Shown piece after piece: positions 20,103 to 30,590 of a stretch of 64,000 bases of DNA. The translations under genes and the position numbers were made by a program. Below the pieces are notes generated by a model. It searched no databases. It was not told the origin of the DNA and was given only the letters and a program-made list of their open reading frames with translations. The stretch's first letter is position 1. Each line of letters starts with the position of its first letter. The DNA comes from Didymella arachidicola (Eukaryota > Ascomycota > Dothideomycetes > Pleosporales > Didymellaceae). The DNA is taken from assembly GCA_016630955.3 (NCBI GenBank), contig CM049986.1, forward strand, positions 2,232,001 through 2,296,000, given 5' to 3'.

Positions 20103-20693
20103 ATGAAGTTCACCACCGCCGCCATCGCCGCCTCTGCCGCTGCCCTTGCCTCCGCATCCCCCTGTGGCAAGGCCCCCTCCGACACTGAGATCAAGACCGG
20201 CGACGTATTCAGAATCATGACCATCCGATCCGGTTCCGATATCCAGTACGGCCAGCTGCAAGCTGCGAACAGTGCTTTCTACGTCAACACTCCCAGCCAG
20301 AACGCCTCATGCACCCCAGCCGTTAACTACGCCTCCTTCCTCCTCACAGACGCTGGCGAGCTCTTCCTCAAAACCGACAACCCACCTCAGCAGGCTTACG
20401 TCGACCGCTCCGGCATGGGACAAGGTGTCTTCCAATACACTACCGGTGTCCAGGGTGCGGGCCGCAACTCGGAGCGCACTGGCTTCACGCTCGATGAGAA
20501 CAGCAACCTCATCTTCAAAGACCAGACAAACCAGGAGATTGGCTTCCAGGCGTGTCCCAACGCTCTTCAGGGCGGCTACTCGGTCTGGCTCGATATCACA
20601 CAGAACCCCGGCGGTTCCTCCAACTGTGTTGGCTTTGTTGCTCGCGCAGTGAAGGAGGATGAGCCCATTTCTTGTATGTACACCTCTACCTAA
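20103..20693 (+). CDS. secreted PhiA-like cell-wall protein, 196 aa
   Basis: A single exon from the ATG at 20103 in a good context (ATCAAAATG). A clear signal peptide, MKFTTAAIAASAAALASAS, is cleaved after about residue 19. The mature protein carries the pattern of the fungal PhiA family: DVFRIMTIRSGSDIQYGQLQ near the start, a YVDRSGMGQGVFQYTTG segment in the middle, and a C-terminal half with Cys residues (CTP, ACP, NCV, SCM) likely to pair. One N-glycosylation sequon lies at NAS. PhiA proteins are abundant wall or secreted proteins linked to phialide and conidium development in Aspergillus; I infer a similar wall or extracellular location here. There is no GPI-anchor signal. The TATA-like element and AC-rich leader suggest strong expression. 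Confidence 0.78.
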   Translation: MKFTTAAIAASAAALASASPCGKAPSDTEIKTGDVFRIMTIRSGSDIQYGQLQAANSAFYVNTPSQNASCTPAVNYASFLLTDAGELFLKTDNPPQQAYVDRSGMGQGVFQYTTGVQGAGRNSERTGFTLDENSNLIFKDQTNQEIGFQACPNALQGGYSVWLDITQNPGGSSNCVGFVARAVKEDEPISCMYTST

Positions 20694-21868
20694 GCGGCTG
20701 CTTAGCCCATAGTGGTGGTTCAAAGAAGGGACGATGATGTTCATGACTGTAAATATTGGCTTTTTAGCATTGAGTTACAATCCTTAGCGTTGCATCTGCG
20801 TTTTAGACTTCTCATACTTCGAACTGTATATATATTGAGAATTGGAAGTTAGCAATATGAGAGTTGTTGCAACACAAGCAGATGTGTTCCAGATGATCGT
20901 GACCCTGCCCCGGGTTCAATTCGAAGCAATCACTGAACAGGAGTGTTCCAGATTTGAAAAGTCCTTCCGTTCTGATGGCGACTATTTGCACATTTGCGCA
21001 CGACACCTTGTCTTAGGCTTCTCTTTCCTTTACTTCTAGACCAATACCGTCTGACGATAGTCGGGCCACAATTCTTGAACCAAGCGGCCACGGGTATCAT
21101 CGAATTCGTTTGGTAGGTCCCAGGCCAATGCGAAGATCGAGACCTGGAGATGAGCATTTCCCTCGGGTCATATACCCTCCTTGTCTGGGGTGCCTTGCCC
21201 GGTCCGCTAGGTTTGCCGCTGCCGATGATGATCTCGGTCTTGGAAAGCCGATTCTTGTGTGAGGGTCCCTCCCCCATGCGGGTTTAACACCTCGTACTAG
21301 TCTCGAGAAATCTACTACTGGAGGTGCATATCGTGTATCGTCTCTTTGGTTAGATTACCAGACGAGCCAGCGGCTACGTATGGTCAATATGCTCAGCAAG
21401 TCATTCTCCTTTATAGTCACCGTGCCTAAGCCTTCCGATTCTGAAGTGCTGTTAGTCTGTGTAACACCACATAAGACACAGGCTGGTAGTCAAGAGCTTG
21501 GCAGAAAGCCATGGGACGATGTCGCTCCAGGCTGGCAAGCTACAGACAGACTTTTATGGGTAGTGGCTGGGCTCGTTGCGTTGGTGCTAGCTTCTCGAGA
21601 CCTATGATCAAAGTCGGGAAGGTCGAATGCCAGTCTGTGATTGTAGCTTGATATAACGGCAGTCAGACTCTCCACAACTATCAACTTTTGTGCCCATGCC
21701 AAGCCGGTGGTGAGTCGGTTTCCATACTCCACGTGCCAGGTCTTTTGTAATTGACATGGCAACTCACGACTTTGTCACAGACTTAGAAAACGGTGGTGAA
21801 AGTGGTAATGAAATTGCTTGTCTGGATATCTCCTGCTCCATATGCTCTGACATGCTTATCGTCTATTC
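20694..21868. other. intergenic between convergent genes
   Basis: No gene I can support. A minus-strand frame around 20930-21277 has some protein-like stretches that could be joined only by an intron of about 32 bp, too short for this genome (see rejected items). Confidence 0.35.
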
Positions 21869-23389
21869 TCACCTGCCTTTCTTCCCACTTTTGCCCTCAA
21901 TGTGCCTGTCAATGTTATTTTCGAGCCATGTATTGGCTGCCAGCATCTCTGCCCATAGTTTGATGACAGGCGCGTAGTCGAACCGTGCTTGTGCGGCTAT
22001 GCGTTCATTATCCGCCTCTTCTTGCATCTCTAGAATTATGCTAGCGGCAAGGCGATCGAGATCATGGAGGATTATTGTACGCCTTCGAAGTAGGTCTTGA
22101 GTGTCTTCGCAGTTAATTGTAGCAGCCAGCGCGTCTGGCGTTGAATGTGCAGATAGCTGATCTTCGATACCGAGCATCTGCAAGAATGGAATCGGGTGCT
22201 CATCGACCGCGAACGATTTCCATTCAGGCGAAGTCTCGTCAAGACGTCGCTCGGTAGACCAGATGTGGTTGAGTGCAAGGCAGGCTTCTTTGCGCAGAGA
22301 TGGCAGTTTGGCTGGTCCGATCATGAAGGCGGTGTAACTGCCTTCCTCTGCTCCGGCCGCAATAGCTGTAATCGAGTCGACTGCAACTGACATCCAGTCC
22401 TGATCCTGTTTTGGTTCGAACGAGCCCATGTTCACAGGCTGATAGTTCAGACCGTCGAGCATCCATACTTCGTTGCCAACAGGGATGAACACAATGAAGT
22501 GATTGGCATCGTCCTCGTAGTCTTCTGCGCTGTCACCGGTCGCTACAGAGTCTGAAGACTTGCGTCTTGCCTTTTTGTCGTTCAGCGGACGATTTAATCT
22601 CTTGACTTTGTATGACAGATGCTTATCTGCCTCTAGTATATCCATCTTCTTTGCGAAAGAGTTGTGAATTTTCTTGACAAATTCGAAACTGGCTATTGCC
22701 TCTCCTCGTTGATAAGAATTGAAGTCCTTCGTGAAGTCTTTGAATTGCTGCAAATGTTCTCCAATGTCAGCGTTGTCGTTGTTCATGAGAATGTTGATCA
22801 TGGCCAATGTTGCACAGCTGTTCTGAGCGGGAAGCTGGTTGGCAAACCAAACATGGCTAGGCGCGTCTTTGGACTGATCAGATGACCCCTGATTGCGGTA
22901 CTGGTAGAGGAAGATAAGACCATAGCTGGATCCTGGTATCGGGTTGTCTAGTAGGTATTCTGGGTGTAAAGAAATGAGCTCTTCAATTTTGATGTCTCGT
23001 ACTCCCATGTCTTTCAGAATAGCAGAGAAGTAAGCTGGCTCTGACTGTATCTCACAGAAACCCTGCCATGTGTCTTTAGTGATATTGTCCGCAAGGTTGA
23101 CGACGTCACTAGTTTCTTGCTCGAGTGATTCTGCCTTGCCATTCTGAGGTGATGCTGAAGAACTCTTCACCCGTTTAGCATCGGGCTCGTCGCTGGGCTC
23201 AACAGAACCTCTTTTAAGTGGTTGTGGTGAAGCCTGTAATGATTCGTCGGTATCTGGGGCGGTTTTGGTAGCGCTGAGGCTACGGTTATCATCGCAGCCT
23301 TTGGGTTTTGCGAGCCCGTGAGAGGTTGAAACGTTTAGTTTGACCGGGCTGCCAGCAGTTGCCTCATCCAGGATTGGAGGTGAATGCAT
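21869..23389 (-). CDS. uch2: ubiquitin C-terminal hydrolase of the UCH37/BAP1 type, 506 aa
   Basis: Cysteine deubiquitinase of peptidase family C12. A single exon from the first ATG in frame, at 23389 (MHSPPILDEATAGSP). Residues 1-105 are a disordered, Ser/Pro-rich leader. The catalytic domain starts at WQGFCEIQSEPAYFS and contains the oxyanion Gln and nucleophile Cys in ANQLPAQNSCATLAM, then His in ANHFIVFIPVGNE and Asp in MLDGL, so the catalytic set is complete. A Lys/Arg-rich crossover insert (NDKKARRKSSDS) lies between Cys and His. The C-terminal tail has a helical ULD-like segment (YAPVIKLWAEMLAANTWLE) and a basic end, as in UCH37, which binds the proteasome (Rpn13) or INO80. Close BAP1-type partners cannot be excluded. 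The acidic and basic extensions make it longer than human UCH37. Confidence 0.9.
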   Translation of the reverse strand: MHSPPILDEATAGSPVKLNVSTSHGLAKPKGCDDNRSLSATKTAPDTDESLQASPQPLKRGSVEPSDEPDAKRVKSSSASPQNGKAESLEQETSDVVNLADNITKDTWQGFCEIQSEPAYFSAILKDMGVRDIKIEELISLHPEYLLDNPIPGSSYGLIFLYQYRNQGSSDQSKDAPSHVWFANQLPAQNSCATLAMINILMNNDNADIGEHLQQFKDFTKDFNSYQRGEAIASFEFVKKIHNSFAKKMDILEADKHLSYKVKRLNRPLNDKKARRKSSDSVATGDSAEDYEDDANHFIVFIPVGNEVWMLDGLNYQPVNMGSFEPKQDQDWMSVAVDSITAIAAGAEEGSYTAFMIGPAKLPSLRKEACLALNHIWSTERRLDETSPEWKSFAVDEHPIPFLQMLGIEDQLSAHSTPDALAATINCEDTQDLLRRRTIILHDLDRLAASIILEMQEEADNERIAAQARFDYAPVIKLWAEMLAANTWLENNIDRHIEGKSGKKGR

Positions 23390-23892
23390 TGCTGACGCAG
23401 GACTGAGAGGGCCCCTCTCCAATTTCAGGTTTGGTACAAGGACAATTGGTTGAAAGATTGCTGCGAAACACGAGCACGAATGAAAGAGGCTTGGGGCTAC
23501 ACAACGTTTCCTTGAAGAATCTGCGGCAAGCAGCGAAAGAACATTATGATTGCGGTGAGTCGAGACAATTGCTTGCAGCTAGTACCGGAGAATAGCGACA
23601 ATAGCGAAGCGTGGCACAAAGAGCGGCAGTGAAATGCAGGTAGCCCCGAGCGAGCGCGCAGGAGATGCAACGCGTCTGATTGGCTGAACCCTTCCTCCTC
23701 CGTGTTGACGCGTTCGTGGCTCTGTGACATGGACAGCGCTATGGACCTCACAGTACGCTACCCCTTGCTGCGCTGCGCAGAACTTTCTTCTGATAGCCTG
23801 CACATCTGACCAAACCGGCAGATTGCGAATAGGCCGTCGTCCGTTCTGAAATTTGAATCGCCGCACTCACATTGCTTGGCATGACGCTGTAG
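23390..23892. other. divergent promoter region between the UCH gene and the small membrane-protein gene
   Basis: About 500 bp without a convincing coding frame. It contains a CCAAT box listed separately. Weak frames on the minus strand (23497-23866) have no recognisable content. Confidence 0.4.
23677..23686 (-). promoter_or_regulatory. CCAAT box
   Basis: The minus strand reads CAGCCAATCAGA, matching the CCAATCA core bound by the fungal HAP/CBC complex. It lies between divergent start codons, about 210 bp upstream of the small membrane-protein gene and 290 bp upstream of the UCH gene. Binding is inferred from the motif alone. Confidence 0.4.
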
Positions 23893-24144
23893 ATGCACGC
23901 TTTCTCGGTCGTCACGCTCGGTATCTTCGTCGCAGGCTATTCGACTGCACGCTGGGATCTCACGACACGCCTTTACGAGCTTGCGATATTTGCCTGGGAT
24001 CACGGTGTTGTCACCAGAGCTGCGAAGGGCTTCGCGATTCTGTCCTTGTTCTTCTTCTTGCTCGTGCTGCCGTTCGCACGCCTGGCAATCGAAGAGACAG
24101 ACCTGGTCCGTACAGCCTATACCAATCACAAATACCGAAGCTGA
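23893..24144 (+). CDS. small two-helix membrane protein, 83 aa, next to GPI1
   Basis: A single exon from the ATG at 23893. Two hydrophobic segments are visible: residues about 3-20 (AFSVVTLGIFVAGYSTA) and about 44-62 (GFAILSLFFFLLVLPF). Between them is a short amphipathic stretch (RWDLTTRLYELAIFAWDHG). The C-terminus is polar and basic. The protein is too short and too regular in composition to be chance, and similar short proteins seem to occur in related fungi, though I cannot name the family. Its stop lies 132 bp before the GPI1 start codon on the same strand. GPI-synthesis enzymes in the ER use several tiny membrane subunits of this size, but I see no sequence match to them, so that link is only a hypothesis. 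Confidence 0.65.
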   Translation: MHAFSVVTLGIFVAGYSTARWDLTTRLYELAIFAWDHGVVTRAAKGFAILSLFFFLLVLPFARLAIEETDLVRTAYTNHKYRS

Positions 24145-24275
24145 CTATTGAAGCATCCAAGAGTTGGTACCAGTGGCATATCTGCGCGCGAGCAGCTCAA
24201 ACGCCGAGGATCGTTCTAGCGGGGCAGCAGGATGATGACATGGGCACACACGATGGGGGCACACACAATGGGCTG

Positions 24276-26590
24276 ATGCGTATACTCTGGCCGTCAGATG
24301 CACCAACTGAACCCCTGCCGGGTGTGCTGGTAGGGTTCAGAAATTCACAGCTAGACGTCTTCGTGGTTTCTGTACTGCAGGAAGTGGAGGTACGTGTAAA
24401 CAAGACCATGTTGAGCACGCTTTAGCTCACACTGTATAGCCTCGTCAAGTGGAGAATGCGCTGGCAGTAGGCACTCTCTTACGCTATAGTCCTCATGATA
24501 TTAGAGAGCTGCTCACACGATGTGGGCACTCATCACTCCGTGTCTTGGGCCAAGTCAACCCTAAGACCCCACCCGACCACTTCGATGTGAACCTCCTTAC
24601 TGCATACATCAAACCTTCGAGCCGATTTCCGCGTTGGTATTGTCCTGCCGATGTCCTCTCTACCATACAAGTTGTTGTCTACGACCGACCAGATCCAGTA
24701 CGCATGCAGTACCTTTCCTTAACACCGATTGCACTTGCTCTAGGAGACAAGACGACCAGTGAGCAATGGGATACATCATTTGCGAAGCATGAAGCAGAGG
24801 AAGCCGAGAGGCAACGCAAGAAGGCAATGCTGGTTGAAAAGCTGAAACTGCACAAAGTGATTGCCCACCCGCCTACGCAGAAGGAGTCTGCGTTGCCTAC
24901 TCTGATTGAGCAAGTGAACTGCTCCTCTGAGATAGATGCACTGTTGCAACAAAACATTGGCATGATAGGCAGGCGCATGAAACGAGCCTTGAGCGTCAGC
25001 GAGCGGGTGGTCGAATCGGCAAATAACTTGTGGGACTACGTGTACAGGAGCTTGTGGTACCTCTTCACCATCTGGGTGTGGCCAGTAGCTGCACAGCTCT
25101 TCATCTGTGGCTTGATGGCTCACCGTATAGCGGGCGAGTACATTCTCCGCGCTCTCGATTGGCGACTTTCGCCTGATGCACCTGCACTGAAAGACATCTC
25201 AGCGACTGCTCAGCAGATCGACATTCGACTGCAGCAATTCTGCTATTGGCCAATTCAGTACCTTACACTGCGCAAAAGAAAGGCTAGCTGGGGCAGCATC
25301 ACCAACAGCCATCCAGAGTACATACGCTTCTACAACAGTCTCTGGCTTGTCGCCAACGATGTCATCATGGGAATCGCTCTGGGCTCTTTCATAATTGAGA
25401 ACTCAGCTTTTGTCGCTGTTCAGGTCGATACGATCTTCAGTACCTGGTCTATCGAAGGTCTACGGCGAATGATCTCGTGGCTTACAGGGTGGCCACCGCC
25501 AGGTGGTCTAAAACTCAACACCGAGCTCGCAGCATTCCTGGGCGATTTGTTCCTCTGGGTCATTGAATATTGGGCTGGTGAGTAGACGGATATGCATGTA
25601 TTGCCCATAAGAAGCTAATGCATGCAGGTATCATGTCCATACTGCGGCCTTATCTGCCGGCGCTTGTCCGCATCATTGGATTTTCAGCCTTCGCAGGGGC
25701 CACGATGCCAATCTCGCTCTTCTCGGACATAGTATCGCTGCTCACACTGCATATCTACTCGTTCTACATTGCGTCCGCTCGCATCTTCCACTGGCAGTTG
25801 ACCATCATCATCTCACTATTCCACCTGTTTCGAGGCAAGAAACGCAACATACTGCGGAACAGAATCGATTCTTGTGACTATGATCTCGATCAGCTACTGC
25901 TGGGAACGATCTTGTTCACGCTGCAGTTCTTCTTGTTGCCGACGGTATTCGTCTTCTACTTGACGTTCGCAAGCGCAAGAGTGGGAGTTATCGCGCTGAA
26001 GGCGGGACTCGAGATTGGACTTGCTTGTCTAAACCACTTTCCTCTTTTCGCAGTCATGCTCAGGCTCAAAGATTCCCGTCGCTTGCCCGGTCAGTTCTCA
26101 TGATCCTTTCGTATGACGATCCTGCTGACCTTTGGTAGGTGGCATATGCTTCAAGCTATACGATCCGGAGAACGGCAATACATGCCCTCAAGACAGTCAG
26201 AACCCTGCACCGACGGCATACATACATCTGAAGGTACGACGCATTGATCATCACTAATACTCTGTGCTCACGAACTAAACGCAGTCCGTACCCTTGCCAC
26301 TTGGCGCCATGTTCCATTCCTATTCCGAGCTCGGCAACCGCATACGGAAGCACTACTTCTCGCCAAGTGTCTTCCTCAGCCTTGCGTCAGGGCAGTTTGT
26401 GCCTCCCATTCACCGACGGAATTTATATAGTCTGCAGTATAGCATGCTTCCTGCCAAGCGAGTCAGCATCGGCGAGCTCTGGAACCAGCTGGGTGAGAAG
26501 GAGGAGAAGCCATCTAAACCTGGTGGCCACGCTCGGATGCCCTCATTTGAGGGCGTGATCAACGGAAGACGCAGAAGAGCTGCAAGATAA
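24276..26590 (+). CDS. GPI1: GPI N-acetylglucosaminyltransferase subunit Gpi1 (PIG-Q), 704 aa
   Basis: Subunit of the ER complex that adds GlcNAc to phosphatidylinositol, the first step of GPI-anchor synthesis. Five exons, 24276-24389, 24440-25577, 25628-26089, 26139-26233 and 26285-26590, sum to 705 codons. The start MRILWPSDAPTEPLPG fits the family, where the N-terminus reads M-x-x-F/L-W-P. The diagnostic block is RLQQFCYWPIQYLTLRKRK, then SHPEYIRFYNSLWLVANDV, followed by several membrane segments (for example PALVRIIGFSAFAGATMP and LLLGTILFTLQFFLLPTVF). The short soluble end (FHSYSELGNRIRKHYFSPSV) is also typical. A charged coiled stretch (HEAEEAERQRKKAMLVEKL) at about residues 145-165 is an insertion. 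All introns are 46-51 bp. Confidence 0.94.
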
Positions 26591-26714
26591 TACGAAATAT
26601 GCTGCTCACACAATTGTTGATGCGTAATCTACACATTTGCTGCGGACTATCTCCAATGCTAATTTGCCTGAATTGTGTTTCTGGTGAAGGGCATGCTGCG
26701 CTTCACACTGGCTA

Positions 26715-27170
26715 TTACATTTGTTTCGGATCAGGCGCTACAACTTCAATTCCTACACGCATATCGTCCTCCGCAAGGCTGGCTACCCCAACACAGGTCC
26801 AAAGCGGCTTGTGATCCGGCATTCACTTCGCAAGATATCGTGGCATTGCTACGAGAGCTTCGTTGTTCATTGAGACATGATAGCATTTGGTGCGGAAGAC
26901 TTGCGGCCAGTGCTTTCTGCCGGCGTCTTTGTGACAACAGGTGACCGAAGTTCTCGAAGGCCTGGTCAATCTGAGCATTGATCTTAGTATTGAAAGTACC
27001 TGTTTCGCGGTTCCAACCACCTAAATAATCTTTGAGATCATGTTGTTCTGAAAGGTTCATCGATGCTTACTTTGCCCAGAGCATTCGATGCGGTCCCCAA
27101 GCCTGACTGCCCGGCTGTAACCGTATGTCACTCTGTTCCTTTTCCCAACACCTTTCTATGCGTAGTACTG
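26715..27170 (-). pseudogene. decayed RidA/YjgF/UK114-family gene
   Basis: Read on the minus strand, the sequence follows the RidA family in order: YSRAVRLGDRIECSGQ, then after a 50-bp intron (27070-27021, GTAAGC...TTTAG) GWNRETGTFNTKINAQIDQ and AFENF, then in another frame VFRTKCYHVSMNNEAL, then MPDHKPLWTCVGVASLAED and DDMRVGIEVVAPDP. Three lesions break it: a TAG at 27158-27156 near the N-terminus, a frameshift near 26925-26940, and a TGA at 26825-26823 where the family has a Trp codon (TGG). RidA proteins deaminate reactive enamines and imines made by PLP enzymes. The intron, still recognisable, argues for descent from a normal gene rather than a retrocopy. Sequencing error could explain one lesion but hardly all three. 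Confidence 0.75.
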
Positions 27171-27798
27171 GAGGTGAGATATGCTTAAAGGCTTCGACGA
27201 AAACGGGTTTTCGATTGTACGGTGTTGCTATTTGCTACTTTGGTACTCATGCAGGTTGCGAGTACCGCCCGAGACCGAGAGTTCCTACAGAAGAGCCGCA
27301 GCTGCGAACGTCGACCTTTGTCTTCAGAATCTGAAGGAACTCTATGTCTCTTGGAAGATTCCTGAAAACATATCATAATCTTACAATGCTCAAAGAGCAG
27401 AGGCTAGGGCCCGAAACGCACGCAGGAGGGGTGCTGCTCCTCCTCACACAGAGTCAAGCGTCAACTCGGCATACAGATGATCCTAGCAACCTCGCCCCAT
27501 CTGACCTGACGAACTCAACAACTTCCAGCCTGGTTAATCCGGTATTACCTGACGATGCTTACAATGGCGGGAGCAACGCTAATGGTGGGTTCGCTTGCAG
27601 ATATCGACTTTCAGGAGCAATCGCTTTGGGACATCTTCAACGAGGAGCTCACAAGTGGCCAAGGTTTCTGGCGAGGCAAGATTTGATCCATAGTATGTTG
27701 CCTCAATTTAGTTTATTGGGTATATGCAGTAATGGTCAGGGAGATGTGCAGCAAGCACATTCGAGAAAGACGCCGAAGCAACGAACAAAACAGCATCT
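27171..27798. other. gene-less stretch beside the RidA pseudogene
   Basis: No gene I can support. A 40-codon frame at 27564-27686 (starting MAGATLMVGSLADIDF, ending FWRGKI) looks protein-like but is isolated between stops. Like its neighbour, it may be a relic. Confidence 0.35.
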
Positions 27799-29041
27799 TT
27801 ACACATCGAGCCTCATGCGATTGATCACGTCCCTTGACTCCAGCTCGGACAGCTCGTTTCCGTCTATGCTGATGCGACCTTGTTCCACCTGCACAATATC
27901 AGGCTTAGTCACACTCTCATGTAGGTGCTGTAGAAATGAGAGGAGGCTGCTCTCGAACTCAATGTATGAGTAGCGGTCTTCGCCATTCTGAAGCATGCGG
28001 TAGGCGCCGTTTGCCTAAGAACGTCAGTTCCTTGTCTGCACTGCATTTACAGACACTGACTATTCTGATGTAGTTGCTCCTGACTCTGCTCCACTCGGGA
28101 AGCTCTGTTCCAGAGGTACTGGGGGTGCAGAATAGGCTGCGCATAGCGGTGACGTCGGTTCCTTCACCTTCGCGCGGTGCACCAGGGTCACCGAAGGCGA
28201 ATATTGCTGTGAAGCGTTCAGAGGAACAGTGACCATTCGTCACGTACTGATCGATGACAGCTTGCAGCATAAACTGACCAGCCAGATTGAACCAGTCAGA
28301 TGTTGGCTTCCAGTCGTCATTGAGGCGAGTACGTGCACATGTGAGCTCGATGAACACTGGAAGTAGCTGGTCAAGCGCTGGTCGATCTGGGTCGCTGAAA
28401 AGGTCTGGGCGAAAATTGGTAGGCAAGGCTAGTTCTGACGCACGACGCTGACGGGCAGAAGTAATCGCCTCATCGTCCAGGGTGCATTGTGCAGTCGTGC
28501 AGTTCTGCTCAAGGCCATGTGAATCGGACCATACTGCCATCCGAGCCTTGTTCTGTTGCTGCAATTTCTGTAGAGAGTCTCCGTTGGTCCAGGTCTGTGT
28601 TGGATGGTATCGGTGGGTCAACAATAGAAGAAATTGCAGCAACCGTGATCGAAAAGCTGCCATACTTCCCAGCTTTCGACCTTGATGTTTCTGTGAGAGA
28701 AATGATCTCCATTCTAGGACATCAGTACCTACATGAGGGCCATCTTGATAAAATCACTTACCGGCAGTCATTGTGATGAGCGCGTTAGGTAGGTCAGACT
28801 CCCACTTATCTGACCTGTCATGCCACTCGAATGTAGCATCTGTTGCCTTGTAGACCAGAAAATCTTGAATCGTATGGTCCACATCGAATTGCTCCCCTTC
28901 CTCGTTTTCCATTCGACGAGTAAGATTGTAGAAGCCCTCGCGAGGCTGACCATTGCTGTCGAACCCACGCGCCAGGGTAGCGGCCAACTTGTCTTCAAGG
29001 TCACCCATTGTTGAGTCCTGGCGGGTCCGCGCAGCTGACAT
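27799..29041 (-). CDS. conserved hypothetical protein, 358 aa
   Basis: Four exons, 29041-28762, 28690-28644, 28594-28061 and 28014-27799, join in phase (1077 nt). The 47-nt second exon and the donor after it (GTTGCT) are the least certain part. The protein starts MSAARTRQDSTMGDLEDK. It is hydrophilic and mostly helical, without signal peptide or membrane segment. Recognisable stretches are FLVYKATDATFEWHDRSDKW, ALDQLLPVFIELTCARTRLN and WFNLAGQFMLQAVIDQYV. The last exon (IEFESSLLSFLQHLHESV) may form a coiled segment. Even composition and consistent phase support a real gene, but I recognise no family and give no function. Confidence 0.7.
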
Positions 29042-29678
29042 CTTGTCGAATTGAGTGCAAATCAACCGAGGGGACGGTACATAAGAAGCAGGCGTGCCTC
29101 AGCCAGCGCAAACCATACACAACTGTCTTATACCAAGGTCTCCATAGCTGTGCCCACTTTACCCGGACTCAAAGCCGTGTTTGCGAGTGGCAGCCAACTG
29201 CTTTAGGGTTGTATTTCATGCGTTTGCATCCAAAGTAAGCGGTGCGTTCAGAAAACGCAGGTGCAGCCGGAAACTAAGAGGTGAGATCAAACTTGCAGTG
29301 AACCATATAAACCGTGCACGCGCAGAAGCTCCGCGGCGCCCGTTCGCGGGACGCGTGGAGCGACTAGAGGGGTGCGGAAAGGGCCGCGTCTACAACAATG
29401 GCTACTACCTGACACGACGGCGCAGAACGCGCGTGTGCAGGCAGCGGAGCATGATGGAGTGCTTGCTCCGCATGTTATTACGCGAGGGAGTTACATGTGC
29501 TGTAAGCAGTTTAGAGCAGATTAAAGACAGCTCCGCCGGCTAGCCCTTACCCGATCGATGGCCGCGGCCCTATCCCCCGCAGCGCCACTAGCATTCACCC
29601 ACCCACGGCTCGAGTACCTGACTGTACTCGAATACCATCTGGAGATGCTCATCCGTCTGCAGACGACCTCGCGCGAGG
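29042..29678. other. divergent promoter region
   Basis: Lies between the minus-strand hypothetical gene and the plus-strand J-protein gene. It is GC-rich around 29320-29480. Open frames there have Arg-rich, random-looking products. Nothing else was seen. Confidence 0.35.
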
Positions 29679-30590
29679 ATGCTGCCTAAGAAGTCCTCCG
29701 TCCTCCTCTCATCCTACGCCAACGCCTTCACGCCTCTTTACTCCTCTCACGCCTCGCCACACTCGTGTCGTCATACATCGCCGAGTTCGCAGCACACGAC
29801 ACCACGGCGGACATATGCAACACACGCCGATAGCGATGAAGCCGACCTCCTCAGCTGGCCTGAGCCCATGCGCCCGCATTCCACGCCAACTCCGTACCAG
29901 ATCTTGAACTGCAAGAAGGGCGATCCTTACAAGAAATCCCGCTACTATGCCCTCGTCAAGCTATACCATCCAGACCGCTGCCATCCGGGCTCATCCACAT
30001 ACACACTTCCTCTTGCCGTTCGGCTAGAGCGGTATCGCATGCTCGTCGCCGCACACGACATCCTCTCCGACACCGAAAAACGGAGAGCGTACGACGCCTG
30101 GGGCGCCGGCTGGGCGGGGCATCATCGCACTCCGACCCTAGCCACAGATTCCCGCAATCCGTATGATTGGGAGTTCGACCGCAAGCGCTGGAACTCTGAC
30201 CCTCGCTCGAACGCCACTTGGGAAGACTGGGAGCGGTGGTACGGCGAGAACGACCCGTCTCAGTCTCAGAAGGAGCGCGTTGTGCAGATGAGCAACTTCA
30301 CATTTATGTCGCTGATCTTTGCGTTTGTGGCGATTGGCGGGGTGATGCAAGGCACAAGGTTCAGTGGCTTCCATAACAGCGTTGTCGAGAGAAGAGATCA
30401 AATTCATCGTGAAGCCAGTGGTGTATATCAGAGAAGTCGACATGCGACCATGAGTGGCGATCGAGATGAGCGGATCCGCACATTTCTGGAACATAGAGAG
30501 GCAAACTTGGCGGGCGAGGAGAGCTATCATAGATTACTGCCGCCGAATGAGACGTGTGCGCCGAACGAGGTTCGGTCGCAGGGACCGTAG
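29679..30590 (+). CDS. mitochondrial-type membrane J-protein (DnaJ domain), 303 aa
   Basis: Co-chaperone that would stimulate an Hsp70 ATPase. A single exon from the ATG at 29679 (MLPKKSSVLLSSYANAF). The first 50 residues are rich in Ser, Thr, Arg and His with almost no acidic residues, ending near RRTYATHA, as expected for a mitochondrial presequence. The J domain spans about residues 70-140 with the invariant HPD in KLYHPDRCH, and ILSDTEKRRAYDAWG at its end. After a Trp-rich linker (WEDWERWYGENDP) comes one membrane segment, about 207-225 (FTFMSLIFAFVAIGGVMQG), followed by a charged tail. J domain plus single helix and this length resemble yeast Jid1 of the inner mitochondrial membrane; orthology is likely but not proven. 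Confidence 0.85.
   Translation: MLPKKSSVLLSSYANAFTPLYSSHASPHSCRHTSPSSQHTTPRRTYATHADSDEADLLSWPEPMRPHSTPTPYQILNCKKGDPYKKSRYYALVKLYHPDRCHPGSSTYTLPLAVRLERYRMLVAAHDILSDTEKRRAYDAWGAGWAGHHRTPTLATDSRNPYDWEFDRKRWNSDPRSNATWEDWERWYGENDPSQSQKERVVQMSNFTFMSLIFAFVAIGGVMQGTRFSGFHNSVVERRDQIHREASGVYQRSRHATMSGDRDERIRTFLEHREANLAGEESYHRLLPPNETCAPNEVRSQGP

Noticed and set aside
20897..20935. GGTTCAATTC-like stretch resembling a tRNA T-loop
   Set aside because: No matching T-stem, anticodon arm or acceptor stem could be formed around it.
20930..21277. Possible small gene on the minus strand with a protein-like end (LAWDLPNEFDDTRGRL in a second frame)
   Set aside because: Joining the two frames needs an intron of only about 32 bp, shorter than any other intron here, and no family match was recognised.
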